From Amycolatopsis sulphurea (GTDB lineage: Bacteria > Actinomycetota > Actinomycetes > Mycobacteriales > Pseudonocardiaceae): DNA of 64,000 nucleotides. Positions within the stretch are counted from its first letter, which is position 1. Each line of letters starts with the position of its first letter. The position numbers and the translations under genes are program-made. The notes beneath the pieces were generated by a model. The model did not search any database. It saw only the letters and a program-made list of their open reading frames with translations, and was not told the DNA's origin. The DNA lies in the NCBI RefSeq assembly GCF_002564045.1, contig NZ_PDJK01000002.1, positions 3,472,001 through 3,536,000 of the forward strand, read 5' to 3'. Shown here one piece after another: positions 25,199 to 32,844 of the stretch.

Positions 25199-25275
25199 AT
25201 GTCTACATAGGACACTGTCAAGGCGAGTTCCGGGTTTTCCACCCGCGGCTGTCTTCTTCATGGCACGATGATGGG

Positions 25276-25620
25276 GTGGATGAGTTGGCGCAGGGTGACG
25301 ACGGCAGCCCGATGACGTTCGGTGACTACCTTCGGCTGCACGTGGCGTGGGCGCGGCGGGCCGCCGAGGTCCAGGCCGAGGCAGCCGATCTGTATCACCA
25401 GCTGGCCGAGCGCGGTATGCCCGGCCTGGCCGACCAGCGGGACGAGACCCTTCGCGCGATCGCGCACATGGAGCAGGTGGCCGACGTGAACGCGGCGCAG
25501 AGCATCGCGCACGACGAGATGATGGCTGCGGGCGGCCCGGAGAATTCCCGTGCCTATGTCGAGTACGAGGCCATGACCCGCCGCCACCAGGAACTACTCC
25601 CCAGAGACACCTTGGGGTGA
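25276..25620 (+). CDS. hypothetical protein, 114 aa
   Basis: GTG 25276 starts an intact helical protein (VDELAQGDDGSPMTFGDYLR, VAWARRAAEVQAEAADLYHQ, DETLRAIAHMEQVADVNAAQ) with no signal or membrane segment. I do not recognise a family; the all-helical, Ala/Glu/Gln-rich composition could be coiled-coil. Its stop TGA is the last codon before a CAGGG element inserted at 25621, so the original 3' sequence may have been changed. Confidence 0.55.
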   Translation: MDELAQGDDGSPMTFGDYLRLHVAWARRAAEVQAEAADLYHQLAERGMPGLADQRDETLRAIAHMEQVADVNAAQSIAHDEMMAAGGPENSRAYVEYEAMTRRHQELLPRDTLG

Positions 25621-25817
25621 CAGGGTCCCGGCAAAGTCGGTCGAGGACCCGCGACCAGCAGAGAGCCGTGGCTGCCGCGTCATCATCGACGACACCTGCC
25701 ATCTCGATCGATTACGCCCGGCAGCAGGCGAAGCGGAGGTATTCGAGATACGCGACCACCTCGCGCTGTGCGCCGGACCTGCCCCGGGTCCGTGAAGGGG
25801 CCCTTCACGGCCTTAGA

Positions 25818-27163
25818 TAGGGCTTTGTTATGGGGGTAGTTCTCGTTGGCAGAGGGCGCAGGCCCCGGTCCAGCACGTGAGCAGGTTCTGCAGGAGCAGG
25901 GCGACCTGTCCGAGTGTCAGGCCGGGGCCGCGTTTTTTAGTGTGCGGGCGCGGTATTCGGTGAGGAACAGCAAGGCCGCGGTGACGAGCGTGACGTGGCG
26001 GTGCCAGCCTGGCCAGGTGCGGCCTTCGAAGTGGTCGATACCGAGGGTGTTTTTGAGTTCGCGGTAGCTGGTCTCGATGGCCCACCGGGCTTTGGCGAGC
26101 CGGACCAGGCGCGTGATGGTGGGGCGGGCAACGCCGGGAAGGTGAGCCAGCCATACGTGGGCAGGCTCGTCTGGTTTCTTGGTGTCCCATTGGATCAGCA
26201 GCCACCGGTCGGGCAGGCAGGTTTTCGCCGCGGACGCTCGTTGCCGTACCGGCCTTCCGGCCTCACGTACCCGTAGCAGGCTGAAATGGGCCACCCGTTC
26301 ACCGTCGTCGGTGTGCCAGGACACCGGGGTCTTGGTGGCACCGGCGGCGATGCCGGTAGCCGGCAGGTGTTTGCCTTCGCGTGCCCACGCGGTGTCGGGT
26401 TCCCGACGCCAGGGCAGCAGGCTGATGTCGTGGTTGACCTGCACCACGAACCCCAGACCACGACCGGCGAGACCGTCCCGGAACTCACCGGCCCGGCCGT
26501 AGTCTTCATCAGCCACCACCGGAGGTGGTGTGAGTTTCTGCTCGGCCAGCTCGTCGAGAGCGTCCAGCGCCAGTTGCCACTTGGGGCGATGGCGGACGTC
26601 GTCGGGGACCCGGGCGGGTCCCCGACGTTCGCCCGAGAGTTCCGGGTTCCACGACTCGGGCATGAACAACCGCCACGCCAGCGGCACCACACCGGTCCTG
26701 CCGCACGCGGTCACCGACACCGCGGCCTGACAGTTGGCCTGCCCACCGACCCGCCCGGAATGCTGACGAGCCACCCCGACACTGTCGTGACCGTCTTTGA
26801 GGAACGTCGTGTCATCGATCGCCCACACCGCCGGGCGCAGCAACCGCTGCGCCCGCGCCGCGATCCGGTTCTGCACCGGCTCCCACCGCCACGGCGAGTC
26901 CGTGACCAGATGATTCAAACTCTGCGCAGACACCCCCAGCACCCGCCCCATCCCGGTCGCGGTCTTGCGCTTCACGTCGGTCAGCAACGAACCCCGCAGA
27001 TGATGCACGCACATATCCGCCCGCCGCTCGGCACCCGCAACCGGCTGCCCCGGCACGAACACCTCCCCCACGAACCGCTCCAGCTCACCATTCAACGCCC
27101 CCACCACAGCAAGATCCACACCAGAATCACACCACAAGATCAACAACTCCTGACAAAGCCCTA
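25818..27163 (-). mobile_element. IS701-family insertion sequence
   Basis: Perfect terminal inverted repeats TAGGGCTTTGT (25818-25828) and ACAAAGCCCTA (27153-27163) bound 1346 bp with one transposase gene. The flanks TTAGA and TCAGA match at four of five positions and probably represent the target duplication. The insertion lies inside the central palindrome of a CAGGG element, close to its CTCAGAG core. Confidence 0.85.
25917..27119 (-). CDS. IS701 family transposase
   Basis: The ~400-residue protein has the IS701 DDE layout. Catalytic residues are in AVWAIDDTTFLKDGHDSVGV (first Asp), PPVVADEDYGRAGEFRDGLA (second Asp) and RWAIETSYRELKNTLGIDHF (Glu). The frame is intact from one inverted repeat to the other, so the element may be recently active. 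GTG 27119 (VDLAVVGALNGELERFVGEV) is the preferred start; a TTG at 27146 would add nine residues. Confidence 0.9.
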   Translation of the reverse strand: MDLAVVGALNGELERFVGEVFVPGQPVAGAERRADMCVHHLRGSLLTDVKRKTATGMGRVLGVSAQSLNHLVTDSPWRWEPVQNRIAARAQRLLRPAVWAIDDTTFLKDGHDSVGVARQHSGRVGGQANCQAAVSVTACGRTGVVPLAWRLFMPESWNPELSGERRGPARVPDDVRHRPKWQLALDALDELAEQKLTPPPVVADEDYGRAGEFRDGLAGRGLGFVVQVNHDISLLPWRREPDTAWAREGKHLPATGIAAGATKTPVSWHTDDGERVAHFSLLRVREAGRPVRQRASAAKTCLPDRWLLIQWDTKKPDEPAHVWLAHLPGVARPTITRLVRLAKARWAIETSYRELKNTLGIDHFEGRTWPGWHRHVTLVTAALLFLTEYRARTLKNAAPA

Positions 27164-27261
27164 TCAGAGTCTGTGAAGGGCCCCTTCACAGACCTCCACG
27201 GTCGGCGCAGGGCCCCTCACACCGACTTTGCCGACACCCTGGGGTGACGCGAGCGCGTCGC

Positions 27262-27453
27262 TCACTTCAGCAGCTGAGTCAGCGCCACGATCAGCACGAA
27301 CACGATCCCGACCGCCTGCGCGCCCGCCGTCCACGCCGAGGGCTCGTCGCCGGCCTTCCGGGCCGCGCCGGTCTTGATCGAGGCGGGCAGGAACAGCAGA
27401 AGCGCGATGGGCGCCAGGAAAATGGTCAGCCAGTCGAGCAGTAGCGGGTTCAC
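27262..27453 (-). CDS. small two-helix membrane protein
   Basis: GTG 27453 is preceded by AGAGGGA. The 63-residue product has two transmembrane helices (LDWLTIFLAPIALLLFLPAS and AQAVGIVFVLIVALTQLL) joined by a charged loop with KTGAARKAGDEPSAW. It lies 83 bases after the WXG100 gene on the same strand and may be part of the ESX operon. No family is recognised. Confidence 0.6.
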   Translation of the reverse strand: MNPLLLDWLTIFLAPIALLLFLPASIKTGAARKAGDEPSAWTAGAQAVGIVFVLIVALTQLLK

Positions 27454-27536
27454 CGGGGATCCCTCTCTTCCTTCTTCGCCGTGGAAACGGGTCCTCCGCC
27501 GCCGCGGCGGCGAAGGACCTGACCGTCCACGATGGA

Positions 27537-27833
27537 CTAAATGGTGACGCTGCCGACCCGGGCCTTGGCCGAGGCGAGTGCCTGCTGCAGCTCGCCGTTC
27601 GCCTTCACCACCCCGCCGCGCAGGGCCTGCAGCATGTCCTGCTGCGCGGTGGAGACCTGCTGCCAGGCCTGGTTCACCTCGGTGAACTGGCCCCCGGCCT
27701 GGTCGAGCCAGTCGTTGGCGGTGGCCCCGGAGGCGGTGCGCCAGGTGTCCATCTCCTGCTGCACCTTGCCCACCGTCGCCATGATCTGCGCGGAAAGCTG
27801 GTCCAGCTGACCGAAGTTGCCCTTGATCAGCAT
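27537..27833 (-). CDS. WXG100 family type VII secretion target (ESAT-6-like)
   Basis: ATG 27833 follows GGAGGATGAC. The 98-residue protein is a helical hairpin with a W-x-x-x-G-like turn (NDWLDQAGGQFTEVNQAWQQ). Length and helix pattern (FGQLDQLSAQIMATVGKVQQ, LQQALASAKARVGSVTI) match ESAT-6/CFP-10-like substrates. It is intact, whereas its partner upstream is frameshifted. WXG100 pairs are exported as heterodimers by EccC, which is also broken here. Confidence 0.85.
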   Translation of the reverse strand: MLIKGNFGQLDQLSAQIMATVGKVQQEMDTWRTASGATANDWLDQAGGQFTEVNQAWQQVSTAQQDMLQALRGGVVKANGELQQALASAKARVGSVTI

Positions 27834-27834
27834 G

Positions 27835-28181
27835 TCATCCTCCTGCCGGGTTGAGCGCGCCACCGAACGGGGACATCCCGCCGGCCGCGTGCAGGCCGGA
27901 CGCGCTGGCCTGGTCGGCCATGTCGTAGGTGTTCGACGAGTACTTGGTGTTCTCGCCGAGGTGGTCGAGCGCCGCGACGAGCCGGTTGAGGCCCTGCTCC
28001 CAGTTGGCATGCGCGCGTCGAACGCGGGTCGCGCGGTGCCTTCCCACTGGCCCTTGAGCGCTTCCACGGTGGGCCGCAGCGCCGCCTGATGGGACTGGAT
28101 GTTCGTGGACACGTTGCCTGCCATCTGCGCACCGCGCTGCAGGCTCTCGGTCACGCCGTGCAGCTGATCGCCATTCGGCAT
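27835..28181 (-). pseudogene. WXG100 family protein, frameshifted partner
   Basis: ATG 28181 begins MPNGDQLHGVTESLQRGAQM, then VEALKGQWEGTARPAFDAR. The proper continuation HANWEQGLNRLVAALDHLGE, then MADQASASGLHAAGG, lies one base off, after GACGCGCG near 28012. With the shift corrected it is a ~114-residue WXG100 protein with the W-x-G turn in GQWEGTA, ending one base before the ribosome site of the second WXG100 gene. A single missing base accounts for the break. Confidence 0.75.
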
Positions 28182-28349
28182 GGGGCTCGCTCCTTTCCGA
28201 TCGGTCGACGGGCGCGTCAGGCCCGCGTACCCGGGGTCTGGCGCCGACGCCGCAGGTGGCGGGTTCCTGAGGCCTGTTCCTGCCGCTGCGGCCCAGTGCC
28301 CCGCGCGGGGAGTGATGATCGCCGGGACGCGAATCTGGAGGAGGCAGTC

Positions 28350-29804
28350 GTGGTGCGCAGGCCGATCCGCCGCCCGGCGCCGGAGATGCCCTCGGGCGAA
28401 CTCGTGCTGGACGCGCCGCCGGAGCTGCCCACCGCACCCGGCCGCGGGTGGACGCAGGTGCTGATGGTGCTGCCGATGGTGGCCATGATGGCCGCGATGG
28501 TGTTGTTGTTCAGCGGAAACGGCACCGCGTTGCGTTCGATCATCACGTCGCTTGCACTCACGCACACTCCGCGCGAAGTTCAGTTCTACTGTTTGGACTT
28601 CGGTGGCGGTTCGCTGTCCTCACTACGCGGGCTGCCGCACGTCGGCGGCGTCGCGGGACGGCAGAACGTCGGTGCGGTCCGGCGCACGATCGCCGAAGTG
28701 TCCACTGTGGTCTCCGAACGGGAACGCCGGTTCGCTGAGGACGAAGTGGACGGAATGGCCGCGTACCGGGAGAACCATCCCGAGGACGACCGCTACGGCG
28801 ACGTGTTCCTTGTCGTGGACGGATGGCTGACACTGCGTAAGGACTTCGAGGATCTCGAAGACGTGGTCGGTGCGATCGCGGCGCGCGGGCTGGCCTATGG
28901 CGTGCACATCGTGGCGACGTGCTCGCGGTCATTCGATCTGCGGCCCAATGTGCGGGACCTGTTCGGCAGCCGGATCGAGCTTCGGCTCGGTGACCCGGTC
29001 GACACCACTGTGGACCGGATGAGCGCACTCGACGTGCCGGACAACTCGCCAGGCCGCGGCATCGCCAGTACCGGACACCAGCTGTTGATGGCCCTGCCCC
29101 GAGTGGACGGGCGGGACACTGTGGACGATCTGCCCGCCGGTGTGTCCACATTGGTCGGACAGGTCGCCGAGTCGTGGCAGGGGGAACCGGCGCCGAACGT
29201 CCGTCTGCTGCCACCGAAGCTGGCCTACGCGGCCTTGCCGCCGCGTGACGATCCGGCCGGGCACCGGCTCACCATCGGGATCGCGGAGCAGGACTTGGCT
29301 CCGGTGCAGCTCGATTTCGCCGCGGACGCGCACCTTATGCTGCTCGGCGACGCCGATTCCGGCAAGACCGCTTTCCTGCGCTCGCTGGCCAAGCGGATCA
29401 CCGAATCCTATTCCCCGGAACAGGCCCGGATCCTGCTGGTGGACCACCGGCGCGGCCTGCTCGGCGAGGTCGGTCAGGAGCATCTGCTCGGTTACGGTAC
29501 CGACCTCGCCACCACCACCCGGCTGATGAACGAGGCGGCCGGCGCGATGGCGCAGCGGCTGCCCGGCCCGGACGTCACCCCGGAACAGCTGCGTGCCCGC
29601 AACTGGTGGCAGGGCCCGGCCTCGACGCCGGGTTCGGAGCGCTTTCGTCGGGATCCGGTTCCGTCGGTCCGTTTTCGGCAACTCCAGGCGACGCGCCGGA
29701 TCCGGTGGCCGGCCAACGCTCGTCAGGTCCAGTGGTGGCTCCGCCAAACCTGCCGGACGGCGCTGGTTCCGTTCCGGTCCCACCGCCCGGCTCGATGGAG
29801 GTAG
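28350..29804 (+). pseudogene. eccC: EccC-type FtsK/SpoIIIE ATPase with large internal and C-terminal deletions
   Basis: GTG 28350 follows GGAGGAGG. Residues 1-55 are the EccC N-terminus (PEMPSGELVLDAPPELP and two membrane helices, LMVLPMVAMMAAMVLLFSG). The next residues GTALRSIITSLALTHTPREV belong just after the Walker A of the second ATPase domain in intact EccC (normally ~1300 residues), so about 700-800 residues, including ATPase 1, are missing. The third ATPase keeps Walker A (GDADSGKTAF) but breaks off after RARNWWQGP. The last ~65 residues are out-of-frame sequence of the downstream FN3 gene. Such a protein cannot power secretion. Confidence 0.85.
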
Positions 29805-30403
29805 ACGGCAGCGAGGGCGCATTCGACGACTTCGGTGCAGTAGGGGCGTCCGTAGGTGGGGACGACTTCGCCCAGCACCCGGTCGAGTTGCCTTCGGGCG
29901 AAGGGCAGCTTCCGCCCGGACGCGAGCCGGAGCTGGGGGGTTGGGACGACGCCGCGGTACCTGCCGAGGAGGCGCCGAGCGGTCGGCGGGTGCGGCTGGA
30001 TCTCGTGGCCGGCGGGCTGATCGTGCTCGTGGTGCTCGGCGTGGGGCTGGTCCTGGCGCTCAGCGGCGAGTCCGACGATCTCGCCACCACCGAACGGACG
30101 CCGCCACCCCCGGCCCCGTCCTCGGCGGCGGCGCAGGCGGTCGACGTGCGGCTCGAACCGCCGGCGGATCACGGAACGCAAGTCACGCTCAGCTGGACCA
30201 GCAATTCCGACACGGTCGACTACGCGGTCATCGTCGCCCCGGAGGGGGAGCCGAACCGGGCGGTGCTCGCGCAGCGGCAGCACAGCCTGACGGTTCCGGT
30301 CGACCCGTTGCGGCGCTATTGCTTCGAGGTGCAGGCGACCGACAGCCGGGCTGTCTATCGCAGTGAACCGCAGCCCATTCGCGGGGCCGCTTGTCATCGG
30401 TGA
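29606..30403 (+). CDS. membrane protein with fibronectin type III-like domain
   Basis: The 265-residue frame has a long acidic/Pro-rich cytosolic part, one transmembrane helix (LDLVAGGLIVLVVLGVGLVL near residue 135) and an extracellular beta-sandwich (VDVRLEPPADHGTQVTLSWT, SDTVDYAVIVAPEGEP, RYCFEVQATDSRAVY) with the W..Y..C pattern of FN3 domains. It overlaps the broken 3' end of eccC; the first ~30 residues may not be its original N-terminus, because the eccC deletion ends here. FN3 membrane proteins accompany ESX loci in related genera. The function is unknown. Confidence 0.6.
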   Translation: MAGPGLDAGFGALSSGSGSVGPFSATPGDAPDPVAGQRSSGPVVAPPNLPDGAGSVPVPPPGSMEVDGSEGAFDDFGAVGASVGGDDFAQHPVELPSGEGQLPPGREPELGGWDDAAVPAEEAPSGRRVRLDLVAGGLIVLVVLGVGLVLALSGESDDLATTERTPPPPAPSSAAAQAVDVRLEPPADHGTQVTLSWTSNSDTVDYAVIVAPEGEPNRAVLAQRQHSLTVPVDPLRRYCFEVQATDSRAVYRSEPQPIRGAACHR

Positions 30404-30404
30404 G

Positions 30405-30707
30405 CTAGCCGCCCGCCATCGCGCCGACGATCAGGAACGGTTCCGCGCCGCTGGTCACCGGGGCGGGGAGCGGCTCGTCGGGGGAATCGTGGGACAGGTC
30501 GGTCTCGCAGGCGAAGAAGCGGACGTACGCGCGCCGCTTGCCGGTGGCGGTGTCGCGGACGGTGCCGCGCAGCATCGGGTAGCGCTGTTCGAGTGCGTCG
30601 ATCAAGGTGCGTTGCGTCGGCAGATCACCGGCGGCCAGCTCGATCTCGCCGTCCACCTTCGCCAGGCGACGCAGGTGGGTGGGCAGCTTGACACGGACGG
30701 TGGTCAT
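30405..30707 (-). CDS. MoaD/ThiS family ubiquitin-like protein
   Basis: The 100-residue protein (MTTVRVKLPTHLRRLAKVDG, LPTQRTLIDALEQRYPMLRG) has the beta-grasp pattern of MoaD/ThiS sulfur carriers. It ends FLIVGAMAGG, with the terminal Gly-Gly needed for thiocarboxylate formation. Its ATG overlaps the stop of the BNR-repeat gene (ATGA). The pairing with that gene occurs in other actinobacteria, but the sulfur acceptor is unknown. Confidence 0.8.
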   Translation of the reverse strand: MTTVRVKLPTHLRRLAKVDGEIELAAGDLPTQRTLIDALEQRYPMLRGTVRDTATGKRRAYVRFFACETDLSHDSPDEPLPAPVTSGAEPFLIVGAMAGG

Positions 30708-31819
30708 CGCAACGTCTGTACTTCGACCGAGTACACGGGTGGCAGGTCGCGCACGATCGGCGCCCAGTGCTCGCCGGAATCGGCTGAGGCGTACACCTGG
30801 CCGCCGGTGGTGCCGAAGTAGATTCCGGCGTCGTCGAGGGAATCGACGGCCATCGCGTCCCGCAGGACGTTCACGTAGCAGTCGCGCTGCGGCAGGCCGT
30901 CCGTGAGCGCCTCCCACTCGTCACCACCGGAGCGGCTGCGGTACACGCGCAGCTTCCCCTCCGGCGGGTAGTGCTCCGAATCGCTGTGGATCGGCACCAC
31001 GTAGATCGTTTCCGGTTCGTGCGGGTGCACCGCGATCGGGAAACCGAAGTCGCTCGGCAGGTCGCCGCTGATCTCCCGCCACGAATCACCCGCGTCGTCC
31101 GAGCGCATCACGTCCCAGTGCTTCTGCATGAACAGCACCTCCGGCCGGGCCGGATGCTGGGCGATCCGGTGCACGCAGTGGCCGACCTCCGCCTCCGGGT
31201 CCGGGATGCCCGCGGAACGCAGGCCGCGGTTGATCGGCCGCCACGACTGCCCGTGATCGTCGCTGCGGAACGCCCCGGCGGCGGAGATCGCGGTGAAGAT
31301 CCGCGCCGGATCGCGCGGGTCGAGGATGATCGTGTGCAGGCACAGCCCGCCCGCGCCGGGCTGCCAGCCGGGACCGGAGGTGTGCTTGCGCAGCGCGGTC
31401 AGCTCCTGCCAGCTGGCGCCCCCGTCGGTGCTGCGGTAGAGCGCGGCGTCTTGCGCACCCGCGTACACCGTGTCCGGGTCCGAAGGTGAGGGCTCCAGAT
31501 GCCAGATCCGGGTGAACTCCCACGGCTTGGGCGTGCCGTCATACCAGAGGTGCTCGCCGGCACCGCCCTCGTAACCGAAATCGTGGTCGACCTGGTGCCA
31601 GGTCCGGCCGCCGTCGTCGGAACGCTGGACGAGCTGCCCGAACCACGAGGTGGACTGCGAGGCGTACAGCCGGTCGGGATCGGCCGGCGAGCCCGCCACG
31701 TGGTAGACCTCCCACCCGCCGAAATGCGGGCCGTCGACCTGCCATTCGGCACGTTCGCCGTCCGAGGTGAGGATGAACGCGCCCTTGCGCGTGCCGACCA
31801 GAACCCGCACTCCGGACAT
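30704..31819 (-). CDS. BNR/sialidase-like beta-propeller protein
   Basis: The 371-residue protein contains Asp-box repeats (SDDGGRTWHQV, STDGGASWQEL, SDDHGQSWRPI, SDDAGDSWREI, SADSGEHWAPI) spaced as in six-bladed propellers of the sialidase/sortilin superfamily. There is no signal peptide, so it is cytosolic. It is translationally coupled to the MoaD-like gene. ATG 31819 has AGGGAG 6 bases upstream. It is annotated as exo-alpha-sialidase or WD40-like in many genomes, but sialidase catalytic residues are not evident. Confidence 0.8.
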   Translation of the reverse strand: MSGVRVLVGTRKGAFILTSDGERAEWQVDGPHFGGWEVYHVAGSPADPDRLYASQSTSWFGQLVQRSDDGGRTWHQVDHDFGYEGGAGEHLWYDGTPKPWEFTRIWHLEPSPSDPDTVYAGAQDAALYRSTDGGASWQELTALRKHTSGPGWQPGAGGLCLHTIILDPRDPARIFTAISAAGAFRSDDHGQSWRPINRGLRSAGIPDPEAEVGHCVHRIAQHPARPEVLFMQKHWDVMRSDDAGDSWREISGDLPSDFGFPIAVHPHEPETIYVVPIHSDSEHYPPEGKLRVYRSRSGGDEWEALTDGLPQRDCYVNVLRDAMAVDSLDDAGIYFGTTGGQVYASADSGEHWAPIVRDLPPVYSVEVQTLR

Positions 31820-31846
31820 CGCCACTCCCTGCCTTCGACCTCGCTG

Positions 31847-31983
31847 CTACCGAAAACCCACTGCTGACGAAAAGCCACTGGTACCGAAAACCCACTGTCA
31901 CAGAAACCTGCGTCACCGAAACGCAACGTCACCGAGCCTGACGTCACCGAAACCCGACGCCGCCGAAACCTAACGCCACCGGT
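31847..31983. repeat. degenerate tandem repeat, 15-17 bp units
   Basis: About eight imperfect units of the type TACCGAAAACCCACTGC or GTCACCGAAACCCGAC follow one another. They lie between the BNR gene start and the AraC gene and run into the AraC coding 3' end, which therefore encodes a repeat-derived tail (ALGFGGVGFR). Confidence 0.6.
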
Positions 31984-32765
31984 CGCCGGGCGCTTCTCCG
32001 TTCTTGCGCTCCCGCCGAGGCCAGCGGTGGCAGCGCCACCAGCACCGGCGGGGTCCACGCCGGTGCGACGTCCAGCGCGATTTCGTGCCACTGCGGCAAA
32101 GCAGGGCCTGGCCGGATCCGCACCGGCGCCGCGTACGCGCCGACGACCGGCACCGAAGGCAGCAGCTGCTCACGCGGGTCGCCTCTGGCGGGCAACGCGC
32201 AGGCCAGCAGCCGGTAGCCACCCGGTGGCACTCCGCTGAGCAGGAATTCCAGCCGTTCATCAAGCAGCGAGCCGCTCACCGGGATGCCGCGCGCCGCATG
32301 CCGTGGGAACAGTCCGACGTAGACGGCCGGTGCCCGGTCGAGCACGGCGGACGCGGCCGGGCTCAGCCGGACCCGCCCGGCGACCATCCCACCGTCCGGA
32401 ACCGGTCCCGGGACCCCGACCGGCCGCGGCGGGTGGTCGTCGAGCAGCTCGGGCAGCAGCCGGAACTGCTGCGGGCAAACGCCGACGGCCGCGGTGAACC
32501 GGGTGGTGAAGGTGCCCGGGGCGCTGAACCCGACCGCGTTGCACACGTCCACGACCTTCTCCCCGGTGTCCAGCAGGAGCTGCTTGGCCAGCTGGAACCG
32601 TTGCGCGGCAAGGAATTCACCGGGTGGCAGGCCCACCTGCCGGGTGAACGCGCGGGCCAGGTGGAACGGGCTGTAGCCCACGTGATCGGCCACGTCACCG
32701 AGCCGTACCGGCGCGGCGGGGTCCGCAGCGAGGAACCTCGCCGCCTCGAGTACCGCTTCCCGCAT
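31944..32765 (-). CDS. AraC family transcriptional regulator
   Basis: The 273-residue protein has its two AraC helix-turn-helix motifs at the N-terminus (LGDVADHVGYSPFHLARAFT, VVDVCNAVGFSAPGTFTTRF), followed by a C-terminal ligand-like domain (AAVYVGLFPRHA-type region, WHEIALDVAPAWTPPVLVAL). ATG 32765 follows a GAGGTG. The last ~10 residues come from a tandem repeat, suggesting the original stop was displaced. Confidence 0.82.
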   Translation of the reverse strand: MREAVLEAARFLAADPAAPVRLGDVADHVGYSPFHLARAFTRQVGLPPGEFLAAQRFQLAKQLLLDTGEKVVDVCNAVGFSAPGTFTTRFTAAVGVCPQQFRLLPELLDDHPPRPVGVPGPVPDGGMVAGRVRLSPAASAVLDRAPAVYVGLFPRHAARGIPVSGSLLDERLEFLLSGVPPGGYRLLACALPARGDPREQLLPSVPVVGAYAAPVRIRPGPALPQWHEIALDVAPAWTPPVLVALPPLASAGAQERRSARRPVALGFGGVGFR

Positions 32766-32844
32766 CGCACACCTCCTCGCCGGACGTCCGTCCAGCGTAG
32801 GCGGGCACCCCGACAATTTCCGAAAATGCGGCGCTGACCTGGGG

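Larger units (their letters stand above)
25621..27241. mobile_element. CAGGG-ended miniature element, copy 2, split by IS701
   Basis: The left end is CAGGGTCCCGGCAAAGTCGG at 25621 and the right end CCGACTTTGCCGACACCCTG at 27241. Without the 1346-bp IS it is ~275 bp, matching the full-length copy at 49263 along most of its length. IS701 sits in the centre of its nested palindrome: the left arm is GTGAAGGGGCCCTTCAC at 25792 and the right arm follows the IS at 27172. Flanks share only GGGTGA (25615-25620 and 27242-27247), shorter than the 10 bp seen elsewhere. Confidence 0.75.

Noticed and set aside
29593..30366. An alternative 257-codon plus-strand frame over the FN3 gene
   Set aside because: Its translation is almost entirely Arg/Gly/Ala, whereas the 29606 frame shows a transmembrane helix and a beta-sandwich domain.
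20880..30403. All ESX frameshifts being sequencing errors
   Set aside because: Some lie in short G/C runs and could be errors, but the amber codon, the two eccC deletions and the truncated AAA domain cannot be explained that way, and neighbouring loci are clean. The individual indels remain unverified.
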